64,000 nt of DNA, taken from positions 305,455,236 to 305,519,235 of the forward strand of contig OY282560.1 of NCBI GenBank assembly GCA_958295665.1. The letters are read 5' to 3'. Position 1 is the stretch's first letter; each line of letters starts with the position of its first letter. This DNA is from Tipula vernalis (Eukaryota; Arthropoda; Insecta; Diptera; Tipulidae). The translations under genes and the position numbers were made by a program. A model generated the notes under the pieces. The model worked only from the letters and a program-made list of their open reading frames with translations. It made no database searches and was not told where the DNA came from. Shown piece by piece: positions 21,253-33,099 of the stretch.

Positions 21253-21850
21253 TTATTGAAAGTATGCTTCATTTGCAGCTACAACTTTCCCCCATTTTTC
21301 AGGCAGTTTACGGATTCCCTCTCTGAAAAAATCTTGGTCTTTGGAGGCGATCAAATCATTAAGCCAATTTTCTATCTCTGCGCGAGAACTGAACCGCTGT
21401 TCAGAAAGAGACGTAATCTGAAGGAGCTGTGTCTGGTGAATACGGCGGGTGGGATACAACTTCCCAGTCTTGTCCTTGTAAATAATTTTTCACAATGTTT
21501 GCAACATGTGGTTTTGCATTGTAATGCTGAAAAATTAATTTGTTGTGTCTATTTACCGATTCTGGTCATTTTTCCTCTATAGCTCGCTTCAAACATATTA
21601 GTTGTCGTCAGTACACATCGCCATTGATAGTTTCACTTGATTTCAGCAGTTCATAATATACCACACCTTTCTAATCCCATCAGACACAGAGCATAACCTT
21701 ATTGCAAAGGATATCTCGATTTAGTTGCGATGGACCTGCTTCGCCACGCTTCACCCAACATTTTTGGCGTTTGGGATTGTCATAATAAATCCATTTTTCA
21801 TCTCCAGTAACTATCCGATGCAGAAACCTTTTCTTTGTTGTCTTCTATAG
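21253..21850 (-). pseudogene. Mariner transposase, 5'-truncated (copy 2)
   Basis: The C-terminal two thirds of a mariner transposase reads from 21850 to its stop at 21253. Blocks are FLHRIVTGDEKWIYYDN (first Asp), CWVKRGEAGPSQ, LICLKRAIEEK, LIFQHYNAKPH, VVSHPPYSPDTAPSDY (third Asp) and SKDQDFFREGIRKLPEKW with the end AANEAYFQ. The second catalytic Asp of the HDNA-PH motif is Tyr (TAC for GAC), so the DD34D triad is broken. There are stops after VMLCV and after NGDVY, and a frame change after YVSF. The N-terminal DNA-binding half is missing. It is clearly better preserved than copy 1. Confidence 0.93.
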
Positions 21851-22084
21851 CAGTAAAAATAACGACACCAATTGAGAAAGGGCGGAGTCATATTCACACA
21901 TTTAATATAATTTTAATTTCTACGATTTTCTGTAATAAAATTTGTTATAAAATAAAATCATAATTATTTTCTGGGGGTAGAGTAAATTTTAGTGCTGCCT
22001 GATGATATTTTTTTTTTCAGGTATGACAGTCTGGCCTAACTTCATATCAGTTTGTTTTATTTCTATAAACATAAATATATACCC

Positions 22085-24470
22085 CCCCCCCCCCTATTAC
22101 CTAATTTTAATATAAATTTTATAATTTTTTTAAATTCTACAATAAATTTCCGAAATTTCGCATATACTAAAAATTTCTAAAATAAATCTTATACATTTTC
22201 TAAATTCTTAAAATTCTCTTTAGTTACTATAAATTCAATAAATTCTAAACAATTTATAGAATTTACAGAATTTATAATACTTAAAGAATTTAGGGAACTC
22301 ACTCAATTTTTAGACTTAATAGAATTTGTAGAATTTACAGTATTTATAGGATTTACATCATTCAGAGAATTTAATAAATTAAAATTAAATTCAGTATATA
22401 AAATATACAAATTTTATAAATTCTATTTATGTCTAAAAACTATATATATATATATGTAAATGTATAAATTCCAAAAAATTTAAAAATTCTACAAATTCAG
22501 AGTAATAAGGTTCTATAAATGGTGTGAATTGTGTCCATTCTATAGATTCTTCGAATTCAAATTTGACTTATATTAAAAATTTCGAAATTTTTGTAAATTT
22601 GTTGAATTCTAAAAATTTTAACAATTCAATAAATTCGGCAAGTTCTAAATATACATTTGAATATTTCTACAAGTTCTTTAATTTCTATAAATTTTATTAA
22701 TTTAATTAATACTGGTAATTATAACAATTAAATTATTTCTGTAAATTCTATAAACCCTATATGAATTCTACAAACCCCAAAAATTTAGTAATTTCATAAA
22801 TTCTATAAATTCTCTAAACAAATTTTATAAATTTTAAAAAGTCGACTCTAGTAATCTTTAAAATTTTATAAATTCTATAAATTTTGTAGATTCTATGAGT
22901 TCTATAAATAGTTTAACTGTCAGAGTTCTATAAATTCGACAAACTCAAATTGTTTTTCAAAGTTTTTTTTACTAAAGGTTCCCTAATTTCTATAAATAAC
23001 TACTATACATTTTATAAATTGTTTGAATTTTGTAAATTTTATAAATTCGATGAATTCTATAAATTTTATTAATACTATCCCATAATTCCATAATTAGAAA
23101 AAATCGTTTTCGGAGCAACACCTGCACACATCTAAACTAATTAATTATAAAAAGACTGTGTTTAGGATAATAGTTCAGGAATTAGGTTTAATGGATCTGG
23201 GCACTACCCTAACTGGCAAAAATAAGGGAGATGACCCACTAAGTGCTGAACGTAACATAGTGTCTGCTGCAAGGTAGAATTCAGATGATGTTAATTTATA
23301 TGAGGAGAAATATGAAGAATACACAACATTTTTCTATTAATTCTTCCATTTACAGAAATAACAAACCTTAGAAAATTTATGGAATTTCCCCAATTTTTAC
23401 ATTTTATAGAATTTGTAGAATTTACAGAATTTATAGGATTTACACAAATTATAAAATTTACAAAATTTACAAAATTTGGAAAAATTGTAGCATTTCCAAA
23501 TACTATAAAAATTCTATAAATTTGTTCACTCTATAAATTGTTTCAATCTTGTAAAATCTGTATATTCTACAAATCCTTTAAATGCTAAAAATCAAATAAG
23601 TTTCTTCAATTCTATATATCCTGTAAATTCGATAAATTTTATAAATTTAGTAAATTATTTAAATATATAAAATCTACAAATTTTATAGAATTTAACAAAA
23701 TTTATAAATTCTATAAATTTTATGAAAAAATAAACTCTTTAAACCAAGGATTATAAAATCTTTGAATTCTATAAATTTTATAAATTCGAAAAATTCAACA
23801 ATTCCTATAAATTTTAATAATTCTGCAAAATCAAAAAAATTACTTTAAATTTTATAAATTTAATAAATTCTTCAGATTCTGTAAATTCTATAAGTCCTAT
23901 GAATTTTGTAAATTTTATGAATTCAATAAAATCCAAAAATTCAGTAAATTCATTAAATTCTATATATTCTGCAGTTTTTATAAATTCTGAAAATTCGATA
24001 AATTCTATAAAATTTAAAAATTCAATAAATTCTATAAATTTAAAAAATTCTAAAATTAAAAATGTTATGAATGCGATAAATTATTTAAATTTTATAGTTT
24101 CTGTGGGTTCTGTAAATTGTTTAAAGTATGTCAGTTCTAGATTCTATAAACGCAAATTTGGCTTAGTTTAAGAATTCGATAATTTCTATACGTTCGTTAA
24201 ATTCGACAAATTGTTAATATAAATTTGAGTATTCCTATTAATTCAATTAATTCTGTAAATTCTATAAATTCAATTAATTCTATGAATTTTATAAACCCTA
24301 AAAATTTAGTAATTTCTTTAAATTCTATAAATCCTAAAAATCCTATAAATTCTGTAAACCCGATCAATTATAAAAATTTAATAAATTTTAATAACGCTTC
24401 ATTCTATAAATTTTTAAAATGTTTTAAATTCCACAGATCTATAAATTGTTAAATATGAATTTATAATTTC
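22085..24470. repeat. Large AT minisatellite, 9-bp AATTCTATA unit
   Basis: About 2.1 kb of degenerate 9-base units (AATTCTATA, AATTCAATA, AATTTTATA) in two blocks, 22110-23090 and 23350-24470. They are separated by about 250 bases of non-repeat DNA. A (C)13 run opens the tract at about 22083-22095. One frame reads Asn-Ser-Ile repeatedly (SINSINSINS), which creates false open frames at 23899-24171 and 24225-24452. There is no gene. Confidence 0.92.
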
Positions 24471-24489
24471 GATAAATCCAATTTCTGGC

Positions 24490-24915
24490 AAGCGTAAGTT
24501 TTTTTGTGAAAAATTTCTGTTTCAGCATTAAACACACAAACACACAAATTAATTGTAATCCAATTAGTTGTTAAATCACCGCTTTCACCACAAATTCTTT
24601 TAACTCTAAAAAGATAACATTTGGCGTCTGAAAATCTTTGCGAGCCGTTCATCACTTGCTTTAAAATTTCTTATTAGTCTTTCTGCATATAGATTTGCAT
24701 TTGTTTTAATAATCGACCCGGAGAGCTGAATATTATGAGCCATTGAATGCTCCGAACTTTCATGTGTGCATTTCATAAATCTTTTACACATCAATTTGTT
24801 GGAGTTTTTATAAATTAATTTTTTCTATTTTGTCGGCACCGATTTAGATGGAATTTCAAATTCTGCTACAATCGATCGAATCTTATATTTTCTAATAACG
24901 ACTTTTGCCATGCTT
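24490..24915 (-). pseudogene. pogo/Tigger-like DNA-binding domain fragment
   Basis: Minus-strand reading shows a CENP-B-like helix-turn-helix pair. First comes KVVIRKYKIRSIVAEFEIPS (near 24900), then IQLSGSIIKTNANLYAERL and NFKASDERLAKIFRRQ, and after a stop RICGESGDLTTNW. The NFKAS--WL--F--RH...GESGD pattern is the second HTH of pogo/Tigger transposases, which bind the transposon ends. The DDE catalytic part is absent. At least two frame changes make it non-functional. It ends about 30 bases from an R108 repeat array. Confidence 0.75.
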
Positions 24916-24944
24916 TCCAAGGCGACAGAAAATTAGATGAAAGA

Positions 24945-25775
24945 CTGGATTAGATGAAGTTCTGGAATATGGCCATCTAAGATGGAGCTTGGCTATTTCT
25001 TAACCGATTTGAGTGAAATTTGACATGTACCATGGAAATGGGACCTTAAAATAATTTTTGGATAAAATTCTGGAATGTGCCCGGTTAGGATAGAACTAGG
25101 CTATTCATTAACTGATTATGATGAAACTAAAGATGCACTACAGAAATGAGATTCTAAAATGATTTATTTAATTTCGGGACCCTACATTACAAGTAGAAAT
25201 TTCAATCATGCTGCATGCTGTCTCCTAGAATTTCTTATTTTCCTTTGATTGTGATTAAATTTGCCCGCAGATGTATAGTAAATATCCCAATTTGAGGAAC
25301 CTGTAGCACTGATACAAAAACTATTGTGTGTTAAAGTTTCTGTAAACAGGTTTATCTGCAATGACCTGTGAGGAAATCTAAAATCAGTAAGAAAATAGTC
25401 AAGTTCCATTCTAATTGGCCATATCCCAGAACTTTATCAAAAAATCGTTTAGGAATCCCAGTTTTCATTAATTTCAATAAAGTCGGCAAAGGATTAGTAA
25501 AATTTTATAATGATTGCCAATATTCCAGAATTTCATCCAAAATAATTTTGGAACAATTTCATCATACTCAGTTAAGCAATAGTCAAGTTCCATCCTACTT
25601 CGCCATATTTCAAAACTTTATCCAAAAATCATTTTAGAATCCCATTTCCATTATACCGGCCGAGTTTCATCGTAATCGGTTGAGAAATAGTCAAGTTCTA
25701 TCCGTATCGGCCATATTTAAAAAATTCAGCCATAAATCATTTCAGGATCCCTTTCCCAAGACTCATATCAAATTG
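24945..25775. mobile_element. Foldback-like R108 locus B: arrays head to head
   Basis: About two R108 units run forward (24945-25170; GGAGCTTGGCTATTTCTTAA, GAACTAGGCTATTCATTAA). A ~200-bp unique centre follows, then about 3.5 units run in reverse (25383-25775; ATAGTCAAGTTCCATNCTA at about 25395, 25571 and 25687). The centre begins with sequence also found after the forward units of locus C (TCGGGACCCTACATTACAAG here, CCGAAACTCTACACTACCAT there). The two loci therefore appear to be copies of one mobile structure, not unrelated satellites. No protein is encoded. Confidence 0.8.
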
Positions 25776-26019
25776 CATATCCGTTTTGTTCAAAAATCTA
25801 TTAATCTCGATGCCCCACTTCACATGTCCTCGTATTGGAGCCTTTCGTTTTCTATGGCATAAGTGTTATGTTCCCTTAGCGTGGCCTTGCAACTGGTTAA
25901 GGGTTATTAAAGTAATCACCGAATTATCATTAACAGTACATTTCTGCTTTATATTTATATGTTTCTGCCTAACCATAAAAACTGAGGTAGAAATACGGCA
26001 CGTTGTTTAACAGAAAATG

Positions 26020-26165
26020 GAAAATAGGACTAGTCGTATTATAGAGAGTTCGAGTTATAAAATTATCGAGAAAAGGAATGCTTGGGTATTTTAAAAATTG
26101 AAGGGACCGTAAAAAATATCGAGATAGAGAAAAAATCGAGTTATAGAAGATCGAGATATAGAGAG
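26020..26165. repeat. GAGTTATAGA/GAGATATAGA short repeat
   Basis: Degenerate repeats of ATCGAGATATAGAGA and TCGAGTTATAGAA, period about 12-17 bases. The surrounding 25776-26534 is otherwise ordinary AT-rich sequence with no gene. Confidence 0.6.
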
Positions 26166-26534
26166 TTGACTGGACATATATAGCCACTGAAATTTTTAAT
26201 AAAAAAATCTTGAATTTTAAAGATAATCACATCTTAAAATCTCTGCCATGAAAAGTGACTTTTTTGCGATAGTATAACTTAGAATGTGCAGAATGATATG
26301 TAATGGTGCAAATAAAAATATTCGTAATGTATAGGGGAGGATGTGTAAAAAAACAATGAAATTTTTACGAAAACTATCCGTAAACACAGTCATTTTTGAA
26401 TGCAGAACATCTGAACTGTAGTGTCTGAACGCACTCAAAAAAAAAAAAAATAAAATTTGCAGTACAGTAGCTACTTAAAGCCAAATATATGAAGTAAGTT
26501 TTTGAAAACAAATGGAAATTATGGTGGCTCTACA

Positions 26535-26830
26535 ATGTAATAATTTGCTAAAATCAAGTTAAATCAAGGAGTTTAAGGCGACATCCACATCAAATAAATA
26601 AATTCGATAAATTTGTCATGTTGTCAAGCGTGAAATTGTTCGATAAGTCAATACTGTTAGTTTGTTTTAGCTTAATTGAAAGTCGAGATACTTTTGTTTT
26701 TGTCACCTTGACCCATGTTTAGTAAGCTTTGTTGTTCGCTAACTAAATTCTTTATCGAACGTTACAACTGTATGTTCTGAGGCGGCTGCTCTTTGAATGC
26801 AATGCATGCATTGCATGAGAAAAAAATTCG
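26535..26830 (-). repeat. Dispersed repeat R-TTAGC, copy 2 (rearranged)
   Basis: It begins AAATCAAGTTAAATCAAGG and GGCGACATCCACATCAAA in the same orientation as copy 1. It then continues with the remainder of the unit inverted: GTTTTAGCTTAATTGAAAGT, TTGACCCATGTTTAGTAA and TGCAATGCATGCATTGCA. The last is an exact 18-bp palindrome at about 26800. An internal inversion or a composite of two copies is implied. Confidence 0.65.
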
Positions 26831-29785
26831 AGTTTTTAATGCAAAACTTTTTATTTTTATTTACCCATTAACTTTTTGAGCGAACCATAACTAATCAGCA
26901 GTCAGCCTCTCATCTCTGTCTATTCATCTAATTTTCAGTTAGTTAAGTATGCCAACAATTTTTAGGCAACCTACATTTTTCGCCTGCATTTCCATTCATT
27001 ATACACATGCAAAAAACGTAATTTCACTATTTAAATTGAGAAAAAGCAATTTAAATGTTGCATGCAAAAGAGAATATTATATGAGAGGAAATTAGGTTAG
27101 CTATTTGCATTTCTTCGACTAAAACCTTATTTTGGCAATGTACACGCCGCATAGATTTTTACTACTGCTTGATCAGTTATCCCAATTGAGTCAATCGTAT
27201 AACGTACGTAAAAACTCAATTTAACATAAACAAAAATTTAACAATGTAAGTGAAACAAGCCTTATGGTTTAGCAATTCCTTTTTTTAACGGTTGTTCATT
27301 ATTATTGATTTGTCATAATCCAAAATTTTTTAAATTTATTTAAAATTGGGTTCCAACAACTTTACATTTCTGCCTTAGTTTAATTTTTGGGAAAACTTTT
27401 TTCGATCAAGTTGGTAGTTCAACATTTAAATTCCGTTGAATAAAAACGGTTGTAAATCACTTATTCATACCAGAACTCCCAAGTCAATTTTTACTTCCAA
27501 ATCCCGGAATTACAGAATCTGTAGGATCAGATCATGCAACTCAGTGTTATGCTTAATTCAACTCCAAGCCAAACCCGAGTGTATTGCATCATAACCACCC
27601 AATACTAACCCCTTAAAATATCGAAAATCTCTATGTATCAATATAATCCTGTAACAAATCGCATCTACAGCACTTAACAAATTTAGAGTAATATCGAAAA
27701 AACTCGAATATATTCTAATGAATTCGAAAAACTCAAAAAATCGCGAATCATCTTAAAATTCTAGAATAATCTTGATATTCTCAAAAAATGTCAAATACTC
27801 TTCAAAAAATCTCAATGTTAAACGATTCAAAAGCACGAAAATGTACTTCTCCTAAAAATAACTGAAACTTGATAATTTTTAATAAAATCTACATAATCCA
27901 AAAATCTCGGATTTCGAAAATTTCGCTTAACTTTATGCTATACGCTTGATTCAATCCAAACAAGCTCGAATAATATCCAAAAACCTGAAAAATTTTGCAA
28001 AATCCATAAATCTGTTTAATATCTATACATATAAAATAATATTCAATCCCAAGCAAACTTCTAATGGGCTTAAAATCCTTGAAAAATCACGTAACCTATC
28101 GAAAACCCAGATGTACCTGCAATTTGGTAACATTTGTACAACTCAGTGACAAAATTCGAGAATAATTTGAATAATCCCAATTAAAACATTTCCAAAGTTC
28201 AAAATTAACGAATTTTTAAAATCTAAGTTCTTTTATTTTGCTAGATTCAATCACAGCTGAAAATGGAGCTTTAGCTGCTAAAAGCGTATTAAAGCCAATT
28301 TTGGTCTACAAATGATCACCAAACGTAACAAAGCGTTGCGAGAGTTTTGATGCTTTGGGTTTGGTGAAAAGTATCTTGCTGGTCATTGGATAGATACATT
28401 TGTAAGCCTTACTTAAATGTTAAGCTCCGTTTTATCTATCCAAAAAATACCTTTCTTGCGTACCTAACGACCCGAACTATCACAAGTTAACGTAGTCATA
28501 ACATCACCAAGGCGCTAATAAATTTTCTGAGATCTTTAAATCGGGCATCCACCAACCAAACATAATTTGACTTGAGTTTTATTTTAATACGAAATCATTC
28601 TAAATTATTTCAAACTTTTGGAGTTTAGCTAATTTGCAGTTAAATCAATAAATTCGTTCAACATTTTATATTTTTGAACACTCATCTAAAATTTAGTGTT
28701 TTAGCACAACACTTTCTCCTATTTTTTGCCTAATTAGCTAGCATTGGAAATTTTGCAAAATTCACCAACATTTATAATTTAACCGCACAAAACTAACTGC
28801 TATATACAATACATAGATAGTAATTATATCCGAATATACAAAGATGCACCTGTTACTAAATTAAAATTTAAATTGTTTATCTAAAAACTTTGTCGCGCAC
28901 AAAATAATTAATTTTCAAACAATTTAACTTCTTTTCTTCGTACACACACCAACTGTTGACGCGGAGGCTATTCACAATTTATACACCATCGTACTGAGAA
29001 AAAAAAAACAAATTGTTTATCTACCTAAATATTATCTACATAAACCAATTAAAATCTAATTTAAAAAAAAAAAAAATAAAAAAAAATTCAACAGTCCTGT
29101 AAGGTAGCCAAAATACCAGGACCAAAAACAAAACGTTGGATATACCAATTATTTATCTTCTGGCGAAACTAAGTAGTTACTGTACTCGTTCAAAGAAAAA
29201 TTTGTATTTCCCAAACGGTATGTCTCTAGCGAGAGCTTCAAATGTTGTGTCTTCATCAAGTTTTTTTGTTTGCAAAGAAACAAAAAAACGAATACAGCAC
29301 CAAAAAAAAAAAAGGATAAACGAATCGGTCATATCCTTTCATGATATTCCATTTATTTATTTATTTCGTTAGATACTGTACTAGGAAAATAGCAATATGT
29401 ATACAAAAATCACTGTATGCACACACAAATATTTATGTGTGTAATAAACTATAAATAATAGCGCATGCTTATGGACCAATGATGCGCATAGAAAAATCAT
29501 AAAAAAGTAAAACAAAATAAAATAAAAAAATCACCATTATCATAATAATCATTGCCACCAATATCATCAGCAACAGCATCATCATCATCATCATCATCAA
29601 CATCGTGTGTACTACTCTCATCTTAAAATTTATACAAAAAAAAAAAAAAAAGTGAAAAAGAAAATAGGAAAATTACAAATACAACAAATGTTTTATTTTT
29701 ATCCCCATAAAGTTTTTTTTTTTTTTTTTTTTGTTAAACGGAAAACAGAAAAATCGGGTAAGGTTGTAAACAGAACTTTGAAATA
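26831..29785. other. Mostly unique AT-rich DNA
   Basis: No coding similarity. Between about 27650 and 28220 there is a loose repeat of TCGAAAA/CTCAAAAAATC words, similar in flavour to 37500-37880. Single-copy-looking sequence with CA runs and A tracts fills the rest. It may be upstream DNA of the promoter at 29788. Confidence 0.4.
29537..29601 (+). repeat. CAT/ATC microsatellite
   Basis: Interrupted ATCATC/CATCAT triplets including CATCATCATCATCATCATCA. About 190 bases upstream of the putative transcription start. Confidence 0.9.
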
Positions 29786-29819
29786 TCAGTTATCAAGTTG
29801 ACGCGATTCAAAACGGATC
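29786..29819 (+). promoter_or_regulatory. Putative Inr + DPE core promoter
   Basis: TCAGTT with A at 29788 matches the arthropod initiator TCAGTY. Counting that A as +1, GGATC occupies +28 to +32 (29815-29819), an exact match to the downstream promoter element RGWYV at its required position. AAAAC just before fits the end of the MTE consensus. No TATA box is seen, as expected for a DPE promoter. The match is short, so chance is possible, but the spacing and the leader-like sequence downstream support it. Confidence 0.5.
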
Positions 29820-30074
29820 TCGTTCTCTATAAACTAAATAAATTGTTTTAGATTTTATTTATATAATTTTAATTTTATTTTTAATTTTTTTTTTTTTTTA
29901 TAAAGTTCATCTCGAATAAAATTTTATTAATTTTTTGCAACTATAAAATAAACTAAAGTGTTTAGTGTTAACATTTATAAAGTGAAAAAGTTTAGTGGAT
30001 ATTAACCAAAAAATAATTAAAACTTTTGTAGTGCTTTTGTAAATCCGTGCTTTCGGTAATTAAATAGTTCTAAG
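29788..30074 (+). other. Putative noncoding first exon (5' UTR) with GT donor
   Basis: From the predicted start to a good splice donor (TCTAAG|GTAAGC, intron from 30075) there is no ATG in 287 bases, which is unusual in random sequence of this length. Phrases such as AAAGTGTTTAGTGTTAACA and AGTGAAAAAGTTTAGTGGAT are leader-like. If real, this is exon 1 of a plus-strand host gene whose coding exons I cannot find in the window, with the transposon-laden DNA downstream as its first intron. Confidence 0.4.
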
Positions 30075-31448
30075 GTAAGCAGCTCACCCTCACTACTAGT
30101 TTATATACGAAGTGTTATTTGGTCGTCGTATAACATTAAACCCAAATCTATTGTAGATAATTACGTTAAGATTATATAAACTTGGTACACCAAAAGCACA
30201 CACACACACACACAGCCATAATACACAAAAAGCTACAACATAATAATCATGCACGTTTTATTTAAATACTATAACACGTGACTTATACAGAATTTTTTTA
30301 ATTTTTTTTTTGTTTGTTAATTGTTTTATACATTTCTCTAGTGTACCGATTTTCCGAAGAGTTATATTCTTCCCCATTTTCCCATTACACCTTGTTGTGT
30401 AAAAATATTAAATTGCAACCAAATTATATACGTTTCGACTAAAGTGTACGAGAGTACCTACAGACATATACATATAACGTTTCCTTTTCAAATTTTCATC
30501 CGGGAGAGGCGACGAGTGGGGTGCAGGTTTTCCAAGAAGGGCTGGATTTTAATTACTTGTTTGGACGGAATGGCATTCGTGGTATAACAAAAAAAAAAAA
30601 AAAAAATCGAGTTAAAATATTTTATGTAATTAAACAGATTTTTTTTATTATTGTTGCTGGTTTTGTACAAATATACCGGTGGTTTTTATGTGTAATTAAA
30701 CGATAATTTATAAATAGGTAAATTAGAAAAAGATTTTTACCATGATTTGCCATAAAAAAACCACCATGGATGTATTTATTTATTATGGTATTTCGGCCTT
30801 AATTGTGATATAAATATTTTTTGTATTTTGGTTCTGTTTTTTTTTGTATGTACTCGAGCAAGATTAATTTGCATAAATTTAAATTTTAATGAGATAGTGG
30901 CTGAATTGACCAGACAAAATGGTTTAAATTTAGATTGAAGTGGTTTTTCAAAATTTTTAAACCTAATTAAGTGATTTACGAATATTGCGTTTTCCCGTAA
31001 AAACTTTGAAATAATACCAGAAATGTGTGAACAGTCAAAAAATAAAATGAAGAAATTTATAGAATTCACATAAACGTTTTGAGCGGTTTATAATAATGGC
31101 ATCATGCGATAGAAGATGCTCTAAGTCAATTTTCCAAGACTTGTTATCTTTATCGTCCAGGTGTTTATTTATTGTATCTGCCAGTTTTAAACGAATTTCA
31201 ATATTTCAGGAAATTCTTTTAATTTAGTTATTGACGACACAAATAAAATAAAGCTTTCCGAGTCCAGTTTTTCAAGAAAATGTACAAGGTGTTAACACAC
31301 AGTATTCTAAAGTCCTTGGCTTAAAATTACCATTAAAAATCGGAATATTTATTTCAAACCTATTTGCTAGAGACAAAATTTAAAAATTACTAACCGTTCA
31401 AATTCGTGTTTCATGTTTTTAGTTTTTGATTACTAAAATGTTAACTAA
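30075..31448. other. AT-rich DNA, possible intron start
   Basis: No gene. Contains a CA run (about 30197-30216), T and A tracts, and a GC-richer island around 30490-30560 (GGGAGAGGCGACGAGTGGGG) that I cannot interpret. Confidence 0.4.
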
Positions 31449-31549
31449 ACAGAAACTCCACATTCGCCTGAATGTCATTATTTCACTAGGTGAAATACTA
31501 CATGTGCCTACTCAAATAATGACATTTAGGCGAATGTAGAGTTTCGGTA
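31449..31549. repeat. Small hairpin with ~36-nt arms
   Basis: AGAAACTCCACATTCGCCTG at 31451 pairs with its inverted copy AGGCGAATGTAGAGTTTCGG near 31528-31547. Pairing extends through AATGTCATTATTT. The loop is about 30 bases. MITE-like. Confidence 0.8.
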
Positions 31550-32088
31550 CATAATTTTAACGAAATGTTGAGAAATATAATATGACATATCGTCGCCTCA
31601 GGATTAGAGTACGCTAAGTTTTGAGAAAAATGAAAATTAAACTTTTAGTGTAAATAACTTTTCTATTTGATAAGATAACTTAGGAGTTACACGATTTTCC
31701 AGTACACTATATATTTATATCATAGTAATGTTTTATTTAAAGACCTAATACGCAATAAAAATTGATTTTCCGGGAGAGGGTATTTTTAGATTACGCTATA
31801 TCTGGTTTAAATTATTACTAACAGCGGAAAATGGATATAGCGTAAATATTGATTTAATAAAATTGGTGATTAGTGGAATTTCCTTTACAATTTTAATACA
31901 GATTGTAAGCTAAAATATTATTTTTAATTAAAACAATTATTAGGAACATAGTGATGCATACAATTTTATTCATGAGACATACAAGTATGCTATTTCTCAT
32001 TAAAAATACATAACACAAATTAATATTTAATTCAATAATTTCATCTATAATAATTCTATTTGTCTTAAAATCTACTGGCTATCAAGTA
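31550..32088. other. Spacer, nothing recognised
   Basis: AT-rich. The only structure is a short inverted pair ATTACGCTATATC/GATATAGCGTAAAT at about 31790-31846. Confidence 0.4.
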
Positions 32089-33099
32089 TTAATTATGTTC
32101 TATTTGAAGAGCGGCATTATAGAAAAATTGATCTTTTTTCGGCACAAATTTCAAGAGACTAGTCAAATCCTTTCTTTTTTCGTCAGATATTCTAAAAGTT
32201 TCTTTTTGACAAAGTTCAATTTCAATATTTTTGAGCGAAGCTTCCTCCACATGTAGCTTTCGTGTTTTCCTGGAGCTGATAGGATTTGTAATGGACTCTG
32301 TATCGAATTGATCATTAAATGCACGTTTGTATGAAACTTCCAATGCACTCCGTATTTCGTATCTCAGATGTCAAACTTTGGTATACGGTATGTTGGTAAA
32401 ACCAAACTTTTGGGCCGCTTGACTGTAGTTGCAGAAATCAGTGTTTTTCATTTGCAAAACTTGCAAAGTTACTTTAGGAAATTTTGCATTTGAAAGAAGA
32501 CGAATAAATCCAATAGGACTATAAATTTCCTTATTCTTTAAATATCGTTCCAAAGTGCTATGAACCGCATCGACTTCTTGCAAAAGCGAGTAACCTGGCT
32601 CGGAGTATTTTTGTTCTATAAACTTTACCGTTGGGTTGTCCTTCAGAAATTAATTAAGGCATAACAACAATATAGAATTACGATTGTCAGGCACACAAGA
32701 ATCTGTCCAAATGATTATTTTATCAGTTACTGGAAAGTCTGATATAACTGTGTGGTCTCATTCCAAATGCTACAATAAGTAGTGTTGTTAACCTTGCAGT
32801 AGCCCGTCAAATTGAAACATAACAATATCCTTTTATAATAAAAGCAATTAACGTTTGCTTTTGGCAATGCAAAAACGTTTTGTAAATCGATTACTACAAT
32901 GCGTGTATTCGTCTCAGAATTGGCTTTGTCCGAATCTTTTTTGGCTTTTGCATTTTCTGGTGTCGATACTATTCCGTTTTTTTATTTTGTGTTGTGCTCA
33001 GTGCTGTTGCTCTGACCACTTTAAACGGGTTAATTTTCAAATTTTCAGGGGAGTAGTTATAGTCAGATGGGAGTACATGCGAAATTGAATGGTTAGACC

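Noticed and set aside
23899..24452. Two open frames reading Asn-Ser-Ile repeats as a low-complexity protein
   Set aside because: They are a direct translation of the 9-bp AATTCTATA minisatellite and have no start context or domain.
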